This document shows positions 50,653-61,653 of a stretch of DNA of 64,000 nt, in pieces. Under the pieces are notes generated by a model that worked only from the letters and a program-made list of their open reading frames with translations, had not been told where the DNA came from and did no database searches. Position 1 is the stretch's first letter; every line of letters begins with the position of its first letter. The DNA lies in assembly GCF_029910235.1 (NCBI RefSeq), contig NZ_CP112874.1, positions 3,100,001-3,164,000 of the forward strand. The letters are read 5' to 3'. The translations under genes and the position numbers were made by a program. The stretch comes from Pseudanabaena galeata CCNP1313 (GTDB taxonomy: Bacteria; Cyanobacteriota; Cyanobacteriia; Pseudanabaenales; Pseudanabaenaceae).

Positions 50653-52434
50653 ATGAACGCTAAAAGTCTCCTCCTCCGTAAACAATTACTATCGGCGATC
50701 GCCCTTGATCCGTTGATAGTTGCTGTAGACACAGGAGTCATAACGGCGATCGCCTCTATGGAGAAAACAGGCTCAAGTTGTGTTTTGGTAGTTAGGAACA
50801 ACCATGAGTCTGAGGCAATTAGTTTAGTTGGTATTGTGACCAAACATGATATTTTTCAGTCCATTGCTCAGCATGTTCTTTTAGATAATTTATCGATACA
50901 GTCGGTAATGCATGATTCGGTTGTTACCATTCAAGAATCAGCCCTAATCGATTTTCCATCTGTCCTCAAAATATATCAACAATATCGAATTCATCATTTA
51001 CCTGTACTAGATGGCGATCGCCTTGTTGGGGTGTTATCTCAAGATGCTTTAATCGATCTGTTGACCCAGAATGTTTTGCAGGGAGGATTTGAGGATCAGG
51101 ATTTATCTATACTTGACCATATCGAAGATAGCCGAGATATTAGCGAAAAAATCGACAGCACCATTACCGCAGGTGTTACGAGCCTCCATGATTTGACCAC
51201 ACTTAAGCAAGTAAAAGAATCCTTACAAAATAGAGAACAGTTTTTACGCACAATCTACGAAGGTGTGGAACAGGCTATTTTTACAGTTGATGTATTAGAG
51301 GATGGAGATTTTCGGCTTGTTGCTTTTAATCCAGCCGCCGAAAGATTAACGGGGCGTTCGACAGCAGAAATATCTGGGAAATCACCCACCAAGGAAGTCC
51401 TTCAAAACTATATAGCTTGTGTCCAAGCAGGAACTTCGATTACCTATGAGGAATGCCTAGTTTTTAAGGGGCAACCAACTTGGTGGATTACCACTCTAAA
51501 TCCTATCTACGATGCCTTAGGGCGTATTTGTCGCATTGTGGGAACTAGCACCAATATTTCCCAACGCAAGAAAATGGAAACTGCTCTCCAAAATCTGATT
51601 GAGAGTACTTCTGCGGTTACAGGTGAAGATTTTTTCCCAGCTTTAGTTAGTCACATAGCTAAAGCGCTCAATGTTTCCTATGCAGTTGTTACAGAAGTAG
51701 AAGGCGATCGGCTGCATACCCTTGCTATTTGGACAACTGATACATTGCAAACCGATTTTTTATACGATTTTGCAAAGTCTCCCTGCCAACGTACTTTACA
51801 GGATGGGATGTTTTTTTGCGATCGCTTTCTTCAGCAGCAGTTCCCAGAGGATCGCGATCTTGTGGGTATGGGGGTAGATAGCTATTTGGGTATTGCTTTA
51901 CGGGATAGCCATAATCGAGCGATCGGGACTTTATGTATCCTTGATAAGCAGCCAATTCAAGATCCCCTGTGGGCTGAAAGCCTACTGCGGATATTTGCAT
52001 CCCGTGCGGCGGCTGAGTTGGAGCGCGAACGAGCCATGAATGCACTGGAGAATTTGAATCAAGAACTGGAAACTAGGGTGAAAGAACGCACAGCAGCATT
52101 GCAAGAAAGCCAGCGTTTTATCCAACAAATTGCCGATGCATCACCGAATATTCTCTATTTGTACGACCTCCAAGAACAGCGTAATATTTACGTTAATCGT
52201 GAGATTGGGATTATTCTTGGGTACACCCCCGATGAAATTCAATCGATGGGTTCCAATTTGTTTACTAATTTAATTCATCCTGATGATTTAAAGAAATTGG
52301 CTTCTTACCATACCCAAATCTATGCGGCTCAAGATGATGAAATTCTCGAATTTGAATATCGGATCAGACATGTAAATGGAGAATGGCGTTGGTTCTATGG
52401 TCGAGATGCAGTATTTAACCTGAATTATGCATGA
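50653..52434 (+). pseudogene. CBS-GAF-PAS hybrid histidine kinase, 5' part (split by IS1380 element)
   Basis: Start ATG 50653 (a GTG three codons earlier is possible). The 5' part encodes two CBS domains (about 1-140, VGIVTKHDIFQS, HHLPVLDGDRLVGVLS), a PAS domain (about 195-305), a GAF domain (about 310-460) and part of a second PAS domain. It runs from genuine sequence to base 52418 and then 16 bases into the insertion, ending NLNYA. Joined to 54053-55781 with one TTAA retained, the frame is open throughout and predicts a 1,164-residue protein. The kinase core is lost from this fragment. Confidence 0.88.
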
Positions 52435-54048
52435 CAAGGGGAACGAGAACAAGAAAAAGAGCCTAAAAGCTATTAGAATTAGGCTCTTCAGAATAATAAT
52501 AGATGTATTTTCTCATGACAGAGTGTAATCAAGAAGCAAAGATCGAATTTTATAAAAAAAAGCGACTAGAAGTAAAGTTTAGTGGCGAACAATTGAGTAG
52601 TGAAGGTGGAATACTGCTGGTGAGACAAGCAGAAGAGAAAGTTAAAATTATCGAAGAGATGGCAGAGAGAATCGAGGATAAGCGAGACCAGAATAAAATC
52701 AGACACAGCATGGAACAGTTAATCCAGCAAAGGGTATTGCAAATAGCCAGGTGGCTATGAAGATGCCATCGATAGCAATCAGCTGAGAAAAGACCCAATT
52801 TTAAAAATTGCCTGCAATCGGTTGCCAATAGATGAAGAAGAGGAACTACTGGCAAGTCAGTCAACCATGACGCGGTTAGAGAATCGGATTGCGAAATCAG
52901 AGAACAAAGCCATGAGGCGGTTATTTATCGAGAAATATATCGAACAGCACAAGACCCCTCCCAAACAAATCGTACTAGACATAGATGGGTGGGATGCGCC
53001 AACGCACGGAGAGCAACAGATGAGCTTTTTTCATGGATACTATGATCATCATATCTACTATCCCGTATTGATCAATGAAGCAAAAAGTGGATATCCTCTA
53101 GTATTGCAACTGAGAGCAGGGAATAGTCATGCAGGGAAAGGAGTCGCACCAATATTACGTTGGCTATTCTGGCGATTAAAACGGGAATGGGCAGGAGTCG
53201 AAATCATTTTGCGGGGTGATGGAGGATTCTCCTTACCCGAAATCATCAAAGTCTGCGAGCGTTCGGGTGTTGGCTATGTTTGTGGATTTTCTAGTAATGC
53301 TGTTTTAAAGCGCAAGGTAGCTAATTTGCTGGAACGCGCAAGATTGCAATATTGTCAGACGAGAGAAAAAGCGCGGTTGTTTGATGATGTTTACTACCAA
53401 TCTAGTTCATGGTCAGAACCACGACGCTTAGTAATGAAAGCGGAATGGCTAGAAAAAGGCGCTAATCCACGTTTTCTGATTACCAATTTGGCGTTACCAC
53501 CCCAAGAACTTTACGATAAATTTTATGTCTATAGAGGGGCGGATTCTGAGCATCGTATCAAGGAATTGAAATTGGGTATCAAGGCAGGTCGCCTCAGTTG
53601 TCATAGTTTTACGGCTAACCAGTTTCGGCTGCTTCTGGCTCAGGCTGCCTATATTCTCATGTTAACGATTCGACAAGCGGCGGCGGCAACGACATTAGCC
53701 AAAGCTCAAGTAATTCGCTTACGCGATTCTTTGCTCAAATGTGCGGCTCATGTCAAAGTGTCGGTTAGGCGGGTGCTGGTAGAATTGCCAAATTTCTTTC
53801 CCTTTGCTAAAGAATTCTGTCTGATTTCTCAGCGTTTATCCGAGCCTAACTTCTGTATTTTTGATTAGTTTTTGACCTCTCATAGGATTAATCTATCTCT
53901 TTGTAGCCATTTAAGTCCATTTTTGCCATTAATTCTTGTTTCTGTTGCTTTTTCTTCTTTTAATTGATGCAAATCTCTCCATTCTTAACTTAACGATCTG
54001 TTTTTGCTTGGATTTCGTTTCTCTTTCCCATCTCGTGAATAATACAGG
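52419..54048 (+). mobile_element. IS1380-family insertion sequence
   Basis: 1,630 bp. The ends CCTGAATTATGCATGA and, on the other strand, CCTGTATTATTCACGAG are imperfect terminal inverted repeats. A 4-bp duplication TTAA flanks it (52415-52418 and 54049-54052). It carries a frameshifted IS1380-type transposase. The clean ends and perfect duplication suggest a fairly recent insertion. Confidence 0.92.
52503..53868 (+). pseudogene. IS1380-family transposase, frameshifted
   Basis: The first frame (52503-52760) carries GGILLVRQAEEKVKIIEEM and RHSMEQLIQQRVLQIA. The second (in frame from about 52752, ATG at 52822) continues with GGYEDAIDSNQLRKDPIL and the catalytic core IVLDIDGWDAPTHGEQQ (D), ILRGDGGFSLPEI (D), GADSEHRIKELKLG (E). 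IS1380 transposases are normally one frame of about 450 residues. The break at GCCAGGTGGC needs a shift of +1 (or loss of two bases) and has no obvious slippery run, so it is probably inactivating. Confidence 0.85.
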
Positions 54049-54052
54049 TTAA

Positions 54053-55781
54053 GCGCGATGCCGATGGTCATGTGATTCAAACTATTGGCACTGCTCAAGA
54101 TATTACTGAACGTAAACGTTTGGAACAAGAACAAAGTAATTTGCTGTCTATTCTTGAAGCATCGACAGACTATATTCTCATTGCCGATATCACAGGTCAG
54201 GTAATCTGGAATAACAAGGCGCTTAAACGGATGCGCGGTCTGTATAGTGATGCTGAAGTCAAACAACAAAGACCAATAGATTATCATCCTCAATGGACAG
54301 TGGATATACTGGAGCAGAAAGCTGTCCCTACTGTGCTTGCTGAAGGTAGTTGGCTCGGCGAAACTGCATTGCTGGACGCTGATGGACAGGAAATCTTAGT
54401 ATCGCAATTGCTGCTTGGGCATAAATCATCTGAAGGAGAAGTGGAATTTTTCTCTGCGATCATGCGTGATATCCGAGTTCAGAAAGAATATGAACAGCAA
54501 CTAGAAAGAACGAATGCCGAGATGCTCCGTGCTACAAGGCTTAAGGATGAGTTTTTGGCAAACATGAGTCATGAATTACGGACTCCTCTCAATGCAATTT
54601 TAGGCATGTCAGAAGCATTGCAAGAAGAAGTCTTCGGTAAAATAAACGAGCGCCAAGCAGCTTCGATCTCTACTATCGAAAGTAGCGGACAGCACTTATT
54701 GGGTTTGATTAATGACATTCTCGAACTCTCAAAAATTGAAGCAGGTAAGCTAGAGCTAGATATTGAAAAGGTTTCCATTACTGAGCTTTGCAAATCAAGT
54801 TTGGTATTTGTCAAGCAACAAGCCTTCAAAAAGCAGATTCAACTCAATGAGTCATTTCCTAAAGATGTACGAACAATATCCGTAGATGAACGCCGTATGC
54901 GGCAGGTATTGATTAATCTATTGACTAATGCGGTGAAGTTCACACCTACAGGGGGACGGGTGTCAATTGAAGTACATTATGAACCGATAGATCTTAATCT
55001 TGCCGAACGGATACCCATCATTCGTCCTACGCAGTTACCTGATTCGCATCCTGCTATGCATGACTGGATACCTCATGATGATTGCTATGTCTGCATTTCA
55101 ATCGTTGATACTGGGATTGGCATTAAACATGAGGATCAAGCAAAACTCTTTCAACCCTTTGTCCAGATCGACAGCAGCCTGAATCGTCAATATGAAGGTA
55201 CTGGACTTGGACTTGCCCTAGTGAAACGAATTGTAGAAATGCATGGTGGAGATGTTAGCCTCCATAGTGAGCTAGGAGTCGGTAGTTGCTTTACTTTACG
55301 CTTGCCCTATATCTCTCAATTAGATCAAAAATCATTGTTAACTCCTGCTCTATTTGATGGGAGATACACCAAACCAGAGCTTTTGACGGCTACTGCTGAA
55401 TCGCATTATGTCAATTCATATTTGATTCTTTTAGCAGAAGATAACGAAACCAATATTATTACGATTTCCAGTTATTTAAGTGCTAAGGGTTATCAAATAA
55501 TCTGTGCTAGCAATGGTCAAGAAGCGATCGCCATGGCTCTTTCGGCGAAACCTGATTTGATCTTGATGGATGTACAAATGCCTGTGATGGACGGGCTTGA
55601 AGCAATACGTCGAATGCGCCAGCTTCCGAGTTTAGCCAATATACCGATTATTGCCCTAACGGCTCTAGCGATGACAGGCGATCGCGATCGCTGCATTATG
55701 GCAGGAGCTAATGAATATCTGACTAAGCCTGTCAAACTGAGCCTATTAACTCAAACGATCCAAAACCTTTTAAATATATAG
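54053..55781 (+). pseudogene. Hybrid histidine kinase, 3' part (split by IS1380 element)
   Basis: In frame with the 5' part once the IS and one TTAA are removed. It carries the end of a PAS/PAC region (TIGTAQDITERKRLEQ), another PAS, HisKA with the phosphorylated His in MSHELRTPLNAILGM, HATPase (LINLLTNAVKFTPTGG, DTGIGI, GTGLGLALVKRIVEMHGG) and a receiver domain (AEDNE, phospho-acceptor Asp in LMDVQMPVMDGLEAI, K in TKPVK). A GTG at 54072 could start a separate truncated protein that still has kinase and receiver. The stop lies in a family A repeat. Confidence 0.88.
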
Positions 55782-55885
55782 CTGTCGCCAGTCTTGTTAG
55801 GACATAAACCTAGAAAACGAGTGGCGGCGCTTCGCGCCGCCACTCGTTTTCTAGGTTTTGATTTGTCTTAATGCAAGTGACTACA
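55778..55885. repeat. Family A repeat, copy 12
   Basis: Perfect 25-bp stem (55806-55830 with 55834-55858, loop TTC). The left end TATAGCTGTCGCCA contains the TAG stop of the split kinase. Same subfamily as copy 1. Confidence 0.85.
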
Positions 55886-56011
55886 GCTATAGATACAATT
55901 TATGCATTGTCTCTACGGTAAAATAAGACTCTCATTTTATTTTCGCTTAATTCTTCAAGTACTTAGATCTCACCATTAATCTACTCCCCTATCCTATATT
56001 CTTAGCTGAAT

Positions 56012-58849
56012 ATGACCACTACTACCAGCCCCATCATCAACAAAAAATTAATATCGTTGATTGCCACAGAGTCTTTGATGATCTCGTCAAAAGCTACTGC
56101 GAAGCAGGCGATCGCCATGATGGGAGAAACGGATTCAAGTTATGTGCTAGTGATGGAAAGATTAGATGAAGATGATGAGCATCCGACTTTAGTTGGCATT
56201 TTAACTGCGCGAGATGTTGTACGGCTTAGTATGCAGTTCCATGAATTAGAGCAATTGTCTATTCAGGAAGTGATGAGCCATCCTGTAGTTACTATCCAAA
56301 AAGCAGCCATTCATAATATAGCCGTTACTCTAAACCTATTTCGACAATATCACATTGGTCATTTACCAGTGCTAGATGGCGATCGCTTAATTGGACTTTT
56401 ATCTAAAGAATCTTTAACTGAAGCATTAGCAGAAACGGTTTTAAATTTGAATGATATAGATCAATTAGAACCAGTAATCAAAGACGATAATTGCTATTCT
56501 CAAATAGCTACTGCGATTCCTGTAGATATTTTCAGATTTGATCAATTATTTAACTGCATTTATGTCAATGACTTCTGGAGCGAGATGACAGGTAGATCTA
56601 AAGAATCTGCCTTAGGGAATGGGTGGATGGATGCGTTACATCCAGATGATCGCGAACATCTCCTTACCTTGTGGTCGCAGAATTTTACTGAAGCAACTTT
56701 AGGCAATCAAACCATTAGACATGGGGAAGGTAGGCATCTGCGACCAGATGGGCGCATTAATTGGTTTCATGTGCAAATTGTGCAGGAGTTTGATTCTGAA
56801 AATAATTTGATCGGCTATATAGGCTCTTTGATAGATATTAGCGATCGCAAACAAACAGAACTTGCTCTCCAAGAAAGCCAACATTTTATTCAGAAAATAG
56901 CCGATTCATCACCAAATGTTCTCTATTTATACGACATCCAAAAACAGCAAAATATTTACTCCAATCGCGAAGTTTTCTCAACCTTGGGTTACTTACCTGA
57001 CGAAATTAAAGAGTTAGGCGATAACTTTGCTCTCAAATTAATGCATCCTGACGATCTCAAATCGGTTTATCCAGTTTACTTTGACCAAATACAGATGGCT
57101 CAGGATGGAGAGATTATTGAAAATGAATATCGAATGAGACATGCTAACGGAGAATGGCATTGGCTATATAGTCGAGATTCAGTTTTTAGTCGCGATGAGA
57201 AGGGTCTAGTTAAGCAAATCATTGGTACGGCTCAGGACATTACCGAACGTAAGAATTTAGAACAAACCCAAAAGCGTTTGATTGCGATTTTGGAAGCTTC
57301 GACTGATTACATCAGTATGTCAGATGCTAAAGGCAATATCTTTTGGAAAAATGCTGAGTTAAAGCGCCTGTGTGGTATCGATCCGCATAAAAAAGATGTG
57401 CTGCAATTTAGACTTGCTAATTGTCATCCTCAGTGGGCTGTGGATTTGATCGAGCAGCAGGCTATTCCGAGTGCGATCGCCAATGGAAGTTGGCTGGGGG
57501 AAACAGCGTTGCTAGATGCGGAAGGTCGAGAAATTCTAGTATCGCAATTGCTACTTGTCCATAAATCACCACAGGGAGAGATTGAGTTTTTCTCCAATAT
57601 AATGCGCGATATGCGAGTTTACAAAGAATATGAACAGCAACTAGAGCGAACAAATGCCAATCTGATCCGCGCTACTAGTCTCAAAGATGAATTTCTTGCC
57701 AGCATGAGTCATGAACTTCGTACTCCTCTCAACGCTATTTTAGGTATGGCGGAAGCATTGCAAGATGACATTTTTGGCGCTGTGAACGAGCGGCAACTTA
57801 AGGCTTTACAAACCATTGAACGCAGTGGTGTCCACTTGCTAGAACTAATTAACGATATCCTAGATGTCTCTAAAATTGAATCAGGGCAGATGAATCTAGA
57901 CTATGTATTTACTAATGTAAATGCGCTCTGTCAATCCAGCATTGCCTTTGTCAAGCAGCAGGCTCTGCAAAAGAATATTCAGATCGATGAGAGGATTTCC
58001 CAAAATCTACCCGATCTATGGGTTGATGAAAGAAGAATTCGCCAAGTCTTGATTAATCTGCTCAATAATGCTGTTAAATTTACTGCGGAAGGAGGACGAA
58101 TTACCCTCGAAGTTACCTATCTTTCTCTTAATCCAGATCCTAAATCTGCTAGTGCCAAAAACTTCTTGCGAATTGCGGTAATTGATACGGGTATAGGTAT
58201 CGCATCTGAAAATATCCATAAACTATTTCAGCCCTTTGTCCAAATCGATAGTGCTTTAAATCGGAAGTATGCAGGTACGGGGTTAGGATTATCGCTCGTA
58301 AAGCGCGTTGTTGAATTACATGGGGGCAAGGTGGGGCTGACGAGTGAGTTGGGAGTTGGCAGTTGTTTCATGATTGATCTGCCCTATGTATCTACTTCTG
58401 CTCAACTAGCTTCAGCTACGGATATAACTCCTAGCAAAGCGCCACAGGACAATGCGATCGCTAATCCAACTGATGACTTAGTTGCACCTTTAGTCTTACT
58501 AGCAGAAGATAACGAGGCGAATATAGCTACTATTTCTAGTTATTTAATTGCGAAGGACTATCGCATGGTTTTCGCGAAAAATGGTCAAGAGGCGATCTCC
58601 TTAGCCAAATCTCATCCGCCTGACATAATTTTGATGGATATCCAAATGCCGATTATGGATGGACTAGAAGCAACCAAACAAATTCGCCTTGATCCAGATT
58701 TGGTTAATATCCCAATCATTGCCTTGACAGCTTTGGCGATGACAGGCGATCGCGAAAAGTGTTTAAAGGCTGGAGCTAGTGAATATCTGACAAAACCTGT
58801 CAAACTAAAGGCATTATCTCAAATGATTCAAACTTTTTTGGCTCACTAG
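56012..58849 (+). CDS. CBS-PAS hybrid sensor histidine kinase (second paralog)
   Basis: 945 residues. Domains: two CBS (about 15-145), three PAS units (about 165-290, 295-410, 420-545), HisKA with His in MSHELRTPLNAILGM (about 565), HATPase (LINLLNNAVKFTAEGG, DTGIGI, GTGLGLSLVKRV) and a receiver (about 825-945) with MDIQMPIMDGLEATKQI and TKPVK. No membrane segment is seen, so it is a cytoplasmic sensor; CBS domains often bind adenosine nucleotides and PAS domains small ligands. It is intact and clearly paralogous to the split gene upstream. Only 11 bases separate it from the next gene, so they are co-transcribed. Confidence 0.93.
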   Translation: MTTTTSPIINKKLISLIATESLMISSKATAKQAIAMMGETDSSYVLVMERLDEDDEHPTLVGILTARDVVRLSMQFHELEQLSIQEVMSHPVVTIQKAAIHNIAVTLNLFRQYHIGHLPVLDGDRLIGLLSKESLTEALAETVLNLNDIDQLEPVIKDDNCYSQIATAIPVDIFRFDQLFNCIYVNDFWSEMTGRSKESALGNGWMDALHPDDREHLLTLWSQNFTEATLGNQTIRHGEGRHLRPDGRINWFHVQIVQEFDSENNLIGYIGSLIDISDRKQTELALQESQHFIQKIADSSPNVLYLYDIQKQQNIYSNREVFSTLGYLPDEIKELGDNFALKLMHPDDLKSVYPVYFDQIQMAQDGEIIENEYRMRHANGEWHWLYSRDSVFSRDEKGLVKQIIGTAQDITERKNLEQTQKRLIAILEASTDYISMSDAKGNIFWKNAELKRLCGIDPHKKDVLQFRLANCHPQWAVDLIEQQAIPSAIANGSWLGETALLDAEGREILVSQLLLVHKSPQGEIEFFSNIMRDMRVYKEYEQQLERTNANLIRATSLKDEFLASMSHELRTPLNAILGMAEALQDDIFGAVNERQLKALQTIERSGVHLLELINDILDVSKIESGQMNLDYVFTNVNALCQSSIAFVKQQALQKNIQIDERISQNLPDLWVDERRIRQVLINLLNNAVKFTAEGGRITLEVTYLSLNPDPKSASAKNFLRIAVIDTGIGIASENIHKLFQPFVQIDSALNRKYAGTGLGLSLVKRVVELHGGKVGLTSELGVGSCFMIDLPYVSTSAQLASATDITPSKAPQDNAIANPTDDLVAPLVLLAEDNEANIATISSYLIAKDYRMVFAKNGQEAISLAKSHPPDIILMDIQMPIMDGLEATKQIRLDPDLVNIPIIALTALAMTGDREKCLKAGASEYLTKPVKLKALSQMIQTFLAH

Positions 58850-58860
58850 CAGAGTTACCT

Positions 58861-61653
58861 ATGATGAACTTGTTGCCCAGAGATATTTTATCCGCAATCT
58901 CTCGCAATCCTCTGATCGTTGCACCAGAGCTAAGTGCGCTCGAAGCGATCGCGCTGATGGATAAAACTGGCTCTAGCTATGTGATAGTTAGCAGAAAAGA
59001 CGCTAGTCAGGTTCTAGGAATACTCACAGAGCGAGATATTATTCGTCTTAACTCCCAACGATTACCCTTAGATCAATTAGCCATTCAGTCGGTGATGAGT
59101 CATCCCGTCATGACGCTTCAAGTTTCAGAACTGATAGATATCAATATCAATGCTGTGATTATGCTATTTCAAGAGCATTCGGTGCGGCACTTACCTGTAC
59201 TAGATGGCGATCGCTTAGTGGGACTGCTAGAAAAAGAAAACTTAACTGAGCTATTAACTAAGCAAGTTCAAGCATTCGTTCAAAATCCGATCGTTCAAAA
59301 TCCCATCGCCCAAACAGAGAATCGTTTAGAAATAGGCGATCATCAAAGAGAAGATGCCAAGTTTTGGGCTAGTGAACAACGATCACAAAAATTATTTGAT
59401 GCTCTCCCGAAGATATCGGTACAGGGATATAGCCGCGATCGCCAAGTAATTTATTGGAATAAAGCAAGTGAGAAAATCTATGGCTATACTGCCGATGAAG
59501 CCATCGGTCAGAAGTTGGAGTACCTGATTATTCCTCCAGCCATGCGCCAAGATGTCATTAATTCGATAGAAGCATGGGTAAATGGGGGGGAGCCTATTCC
59601 AGCTTGTGAGTTAACTCTAATGGCGAAAGATGGATCTAGTGTGTATGTTTACTCTAGTCATGTTTTGCTGAATAACCCAAGGAACGAGCCAGAACTATAC
59701 TGCATTGATATTGACTTGAGCGAGCATAGACAAGCTGAATTAGCACTCCAGCAAAGTGAAGCCCAATGTCGAGCAATTTTAGAGACCATTCCCGATCTCA
59801 TGTTTCGGGTGGGGACTGATGGCGTTTATCGCGGATTTGTTACGGCAAATCGAGATTTTGGAATATTACCATCGGATTTCGATCCCACGGGTCAATCAAT
59901 GGCAGATCTGATGTCAGAAGAGATCGCGAAGCGGCAATATTACTATATGCAACAGGCCTTGTTGACGGGGAAGTTACAGGTATATGAGCAGCAAATCCAA
60001 ATTGACGATCGCCTGCAAGTTGAAGAGGTCAGAGTGATCAAAAGCGGTGATGATGAAGTGCTATTTATGATCCGTAATATTAGCGATCGCAAGCAGGCTG
60101 AAGCTGCTCTCAAACAAAGCGAAATGACTAACCGCGCAATTATCGAGACGCTACCCGATCTCCTAATTCAAATGGATATCGAAGGACGATATCTCAGCAT
60201 GTTTGCGGGTAGTGGGGTGAGGGTTGTTAGACCTCCTGACTCGCTTAACCATCCAGAAGTCTACAATATGCCAGCCGATTTAGCGGAAAAACGAATGCAT
60301 TATGCTGAGCAAGCGATCGCCACTGGTAGCATACAGATATATGAGCAAATTTTCACCTTTGAGGATGAGCAACGTTATGAAGAAGTTCGAGTTGCGCCCC
60401 TCAATGATCGGGAAGTACTGATCATTATTCGAGATATTACGGATGCGAAACAATTTGAATTTGAGCGATTGCAAAATGAAGAACTGCTCCGTGCAACTCG
60501 GCTCAAAGACGAATTTCTGGCTAACATGAGTCATGAACTTCGCACGCCGCTTAATGCCATCCTTGGTATGACCGAAGTACTCTCCGAAAAAATTTTAGGA
60601 GCCATTAATGAACGACAGATTAAAGCTTTACAGACTATTCAGAGCAGTGGCTCCCATTTGCTAGAGTTGATTAACGATATTCTGGATGTTGCGAAGATTG
60701 AATCTGGTCAAATAGAACTGGATTGCCAACCTACAGCCGTAATTCCACTCTGTCAATCCAGTCTTACTTTTGTCAGACAGCAGGCGATCACCAAACATAT
60801 CCAGATCAAGACTAAATGGCAAAATGATCTGCCTAATCTATTAGTAGATGAACGACGAATGCGCCAAGTCTTGATCAACCTTCTGAATAATGCGGTCAAA
60901 TTCACGACGGATGGGGGGCAAATCACCTTAGAAGTTACTCTCACCTCACAGGAAGATCCTCTTTTAGGAATGAGAAACTATCTACAAATTGCGATCGCTG
61001 ATACAGGTATTGGGATATCTCCAGAAAATATTCCTAAGCTATTTCAGCCCTTTATGCAAATTGATAGCGCCCTTAACCGCAAATATCAAGGTACAGGCTT
61101 GGGACTTGCCCTAGTGAAACGGATTGTGGAGTTGCATGGCGGCACTTTAGGATTAACTAGTGAAGTGGGTGTGGGTAGCTGCTTTACAATTGGTATTCCC
61201 TGTGCTGATGTTATTTCCCCTACGCCTGAACGAGAACCCCAGATTGATCTTAGCCATGAACCTAGTCAAGCAAAGCATAGTAACTACTTCTCGATCCTGT
61301 TAGCAGAAGATAATGAAGCCAATATCGAGATGCTTTCCCCCTATTTAGAAGCCTTGGGCTATCATCTTTTACTTGCAAAAAATGGACAAGAAGCGATCGC
61401 CTTAGCGAAATCCCATCAGCCTGACTTAATTTTGATGGATGTCCAAATGCCGATTATGGACGGACTAGAGGCAACCAAACAAATTCGCCTCGATCCTAAT
61501 TTGGTTAATATACCAATCATTGCATTGACAGCATTAGCGATGGTTGGCGATCGCGATCGTTGTATTGCGGCGGGAGCTAATGATTATTGTAGTAAGCCTA
61601 TTCGCCTCAAAGAACTAACTCAAATGATAGAAAATCTATTAGTGAAAGGCTGA
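58861..61653 (+). CDS. CBS-PAS hybrid sensor histidine kinase (third paralog)
   Basis: 930 residues with the same plan: two CBS domains (about 10-135, LDQLAIQSVMSHPVMTLQ, RHLPVLDGDRLVGLLE), three PAS units (about 175-545), HisKA (MSHELRTPLNAILGM), HATPase (LINLLNNAVKFTTDGG, GTGLGLALVKRIVELHGG) and a receiver (LLAEDNEANIEML, MDVQMPIMDGLEATKQI, CSKPIR). The receiver lysine motif is SKPIR rather than TKPVK. The start could be either of two adjacent ATG codons. It probably senses a nucleotide-linked or small-ligand signal and phosphorylates its own receiver; output target unknown. It closes the three-gene array. Confidence 0.93.
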   Translation: MMNLLPRDILSAISRNPLIVAPELSALEAIALMDKTGSSYVIVSRKDASQVLGILTERDIIRLNSQRLPLDQLAIQSVMSHPVMTLQVSELIDININAVIMLFQEHSVRHLPVLDGDRLVGLLEKENLTELLTKQVQAFVQNPIVQNPIAQTENRLEIGDHQREDAKFWASEQRSQKLFDALPKISVQGYSRDRQVIYWNKASEKIYGYTADEAIGQKLEYLIIPPAMRQDVINSIEAWVNGGEPIPACELTLMAKDGSSVYVYSSHVLLNNPRNEPELYCIDIDLSEHRQAELALQQSEAQCRAILETIPDLMFRVGTDGVYRGFVTANRDFGILPSDFDPTGQSMADLMSEEIAKRQYYYMQQALLTGKLQVYEQQIQIDDRLQVEEVRVIKSGDDEVLFMIRNISDRKQAEAALKQSEMTNRAIIETLPDLLIQMDIEGRYLSMFAGSGVRVVRPPDSLNHPEVYNMPADLAEKRMHYAEQAIATGSIQIYEQIFTFEDEQRYEEVRVAPLNDREVLIIIRDITDAKQFEFERLQNEELLRATRLKDEFLANMSHELRTPLNAILGMTEVLSEKILGAINERQIKALQTIQSSGSHLLELINDILDVAKIESGQIELDCQPTAVIPLCQSSLTFVRQQAITKHIQIKTKWQNDLPNLLVDERRMRQVLINLLNNAVKFTTDGGQITLEVTLTSQEDPLLGMRNYLQIAIADTGIGISPENIPKLFQPFMQIDSALNRKYQGTGLGLALVKRIVELHGGTLGLTSEVGVGSCFTIGIPCADVISPTPEREPQIDLSHEPSQAKHSNYFSILLAEDNEANIEMLSPYLEALGYHLLLAKNGQEAIALAKSHQPDLILMDVQMPIMDGLEATKQIRLDPNLVNIPIIALTALAMVGDRDRCIAAGANDYCSKPIRLKELTQMIENLLVKG

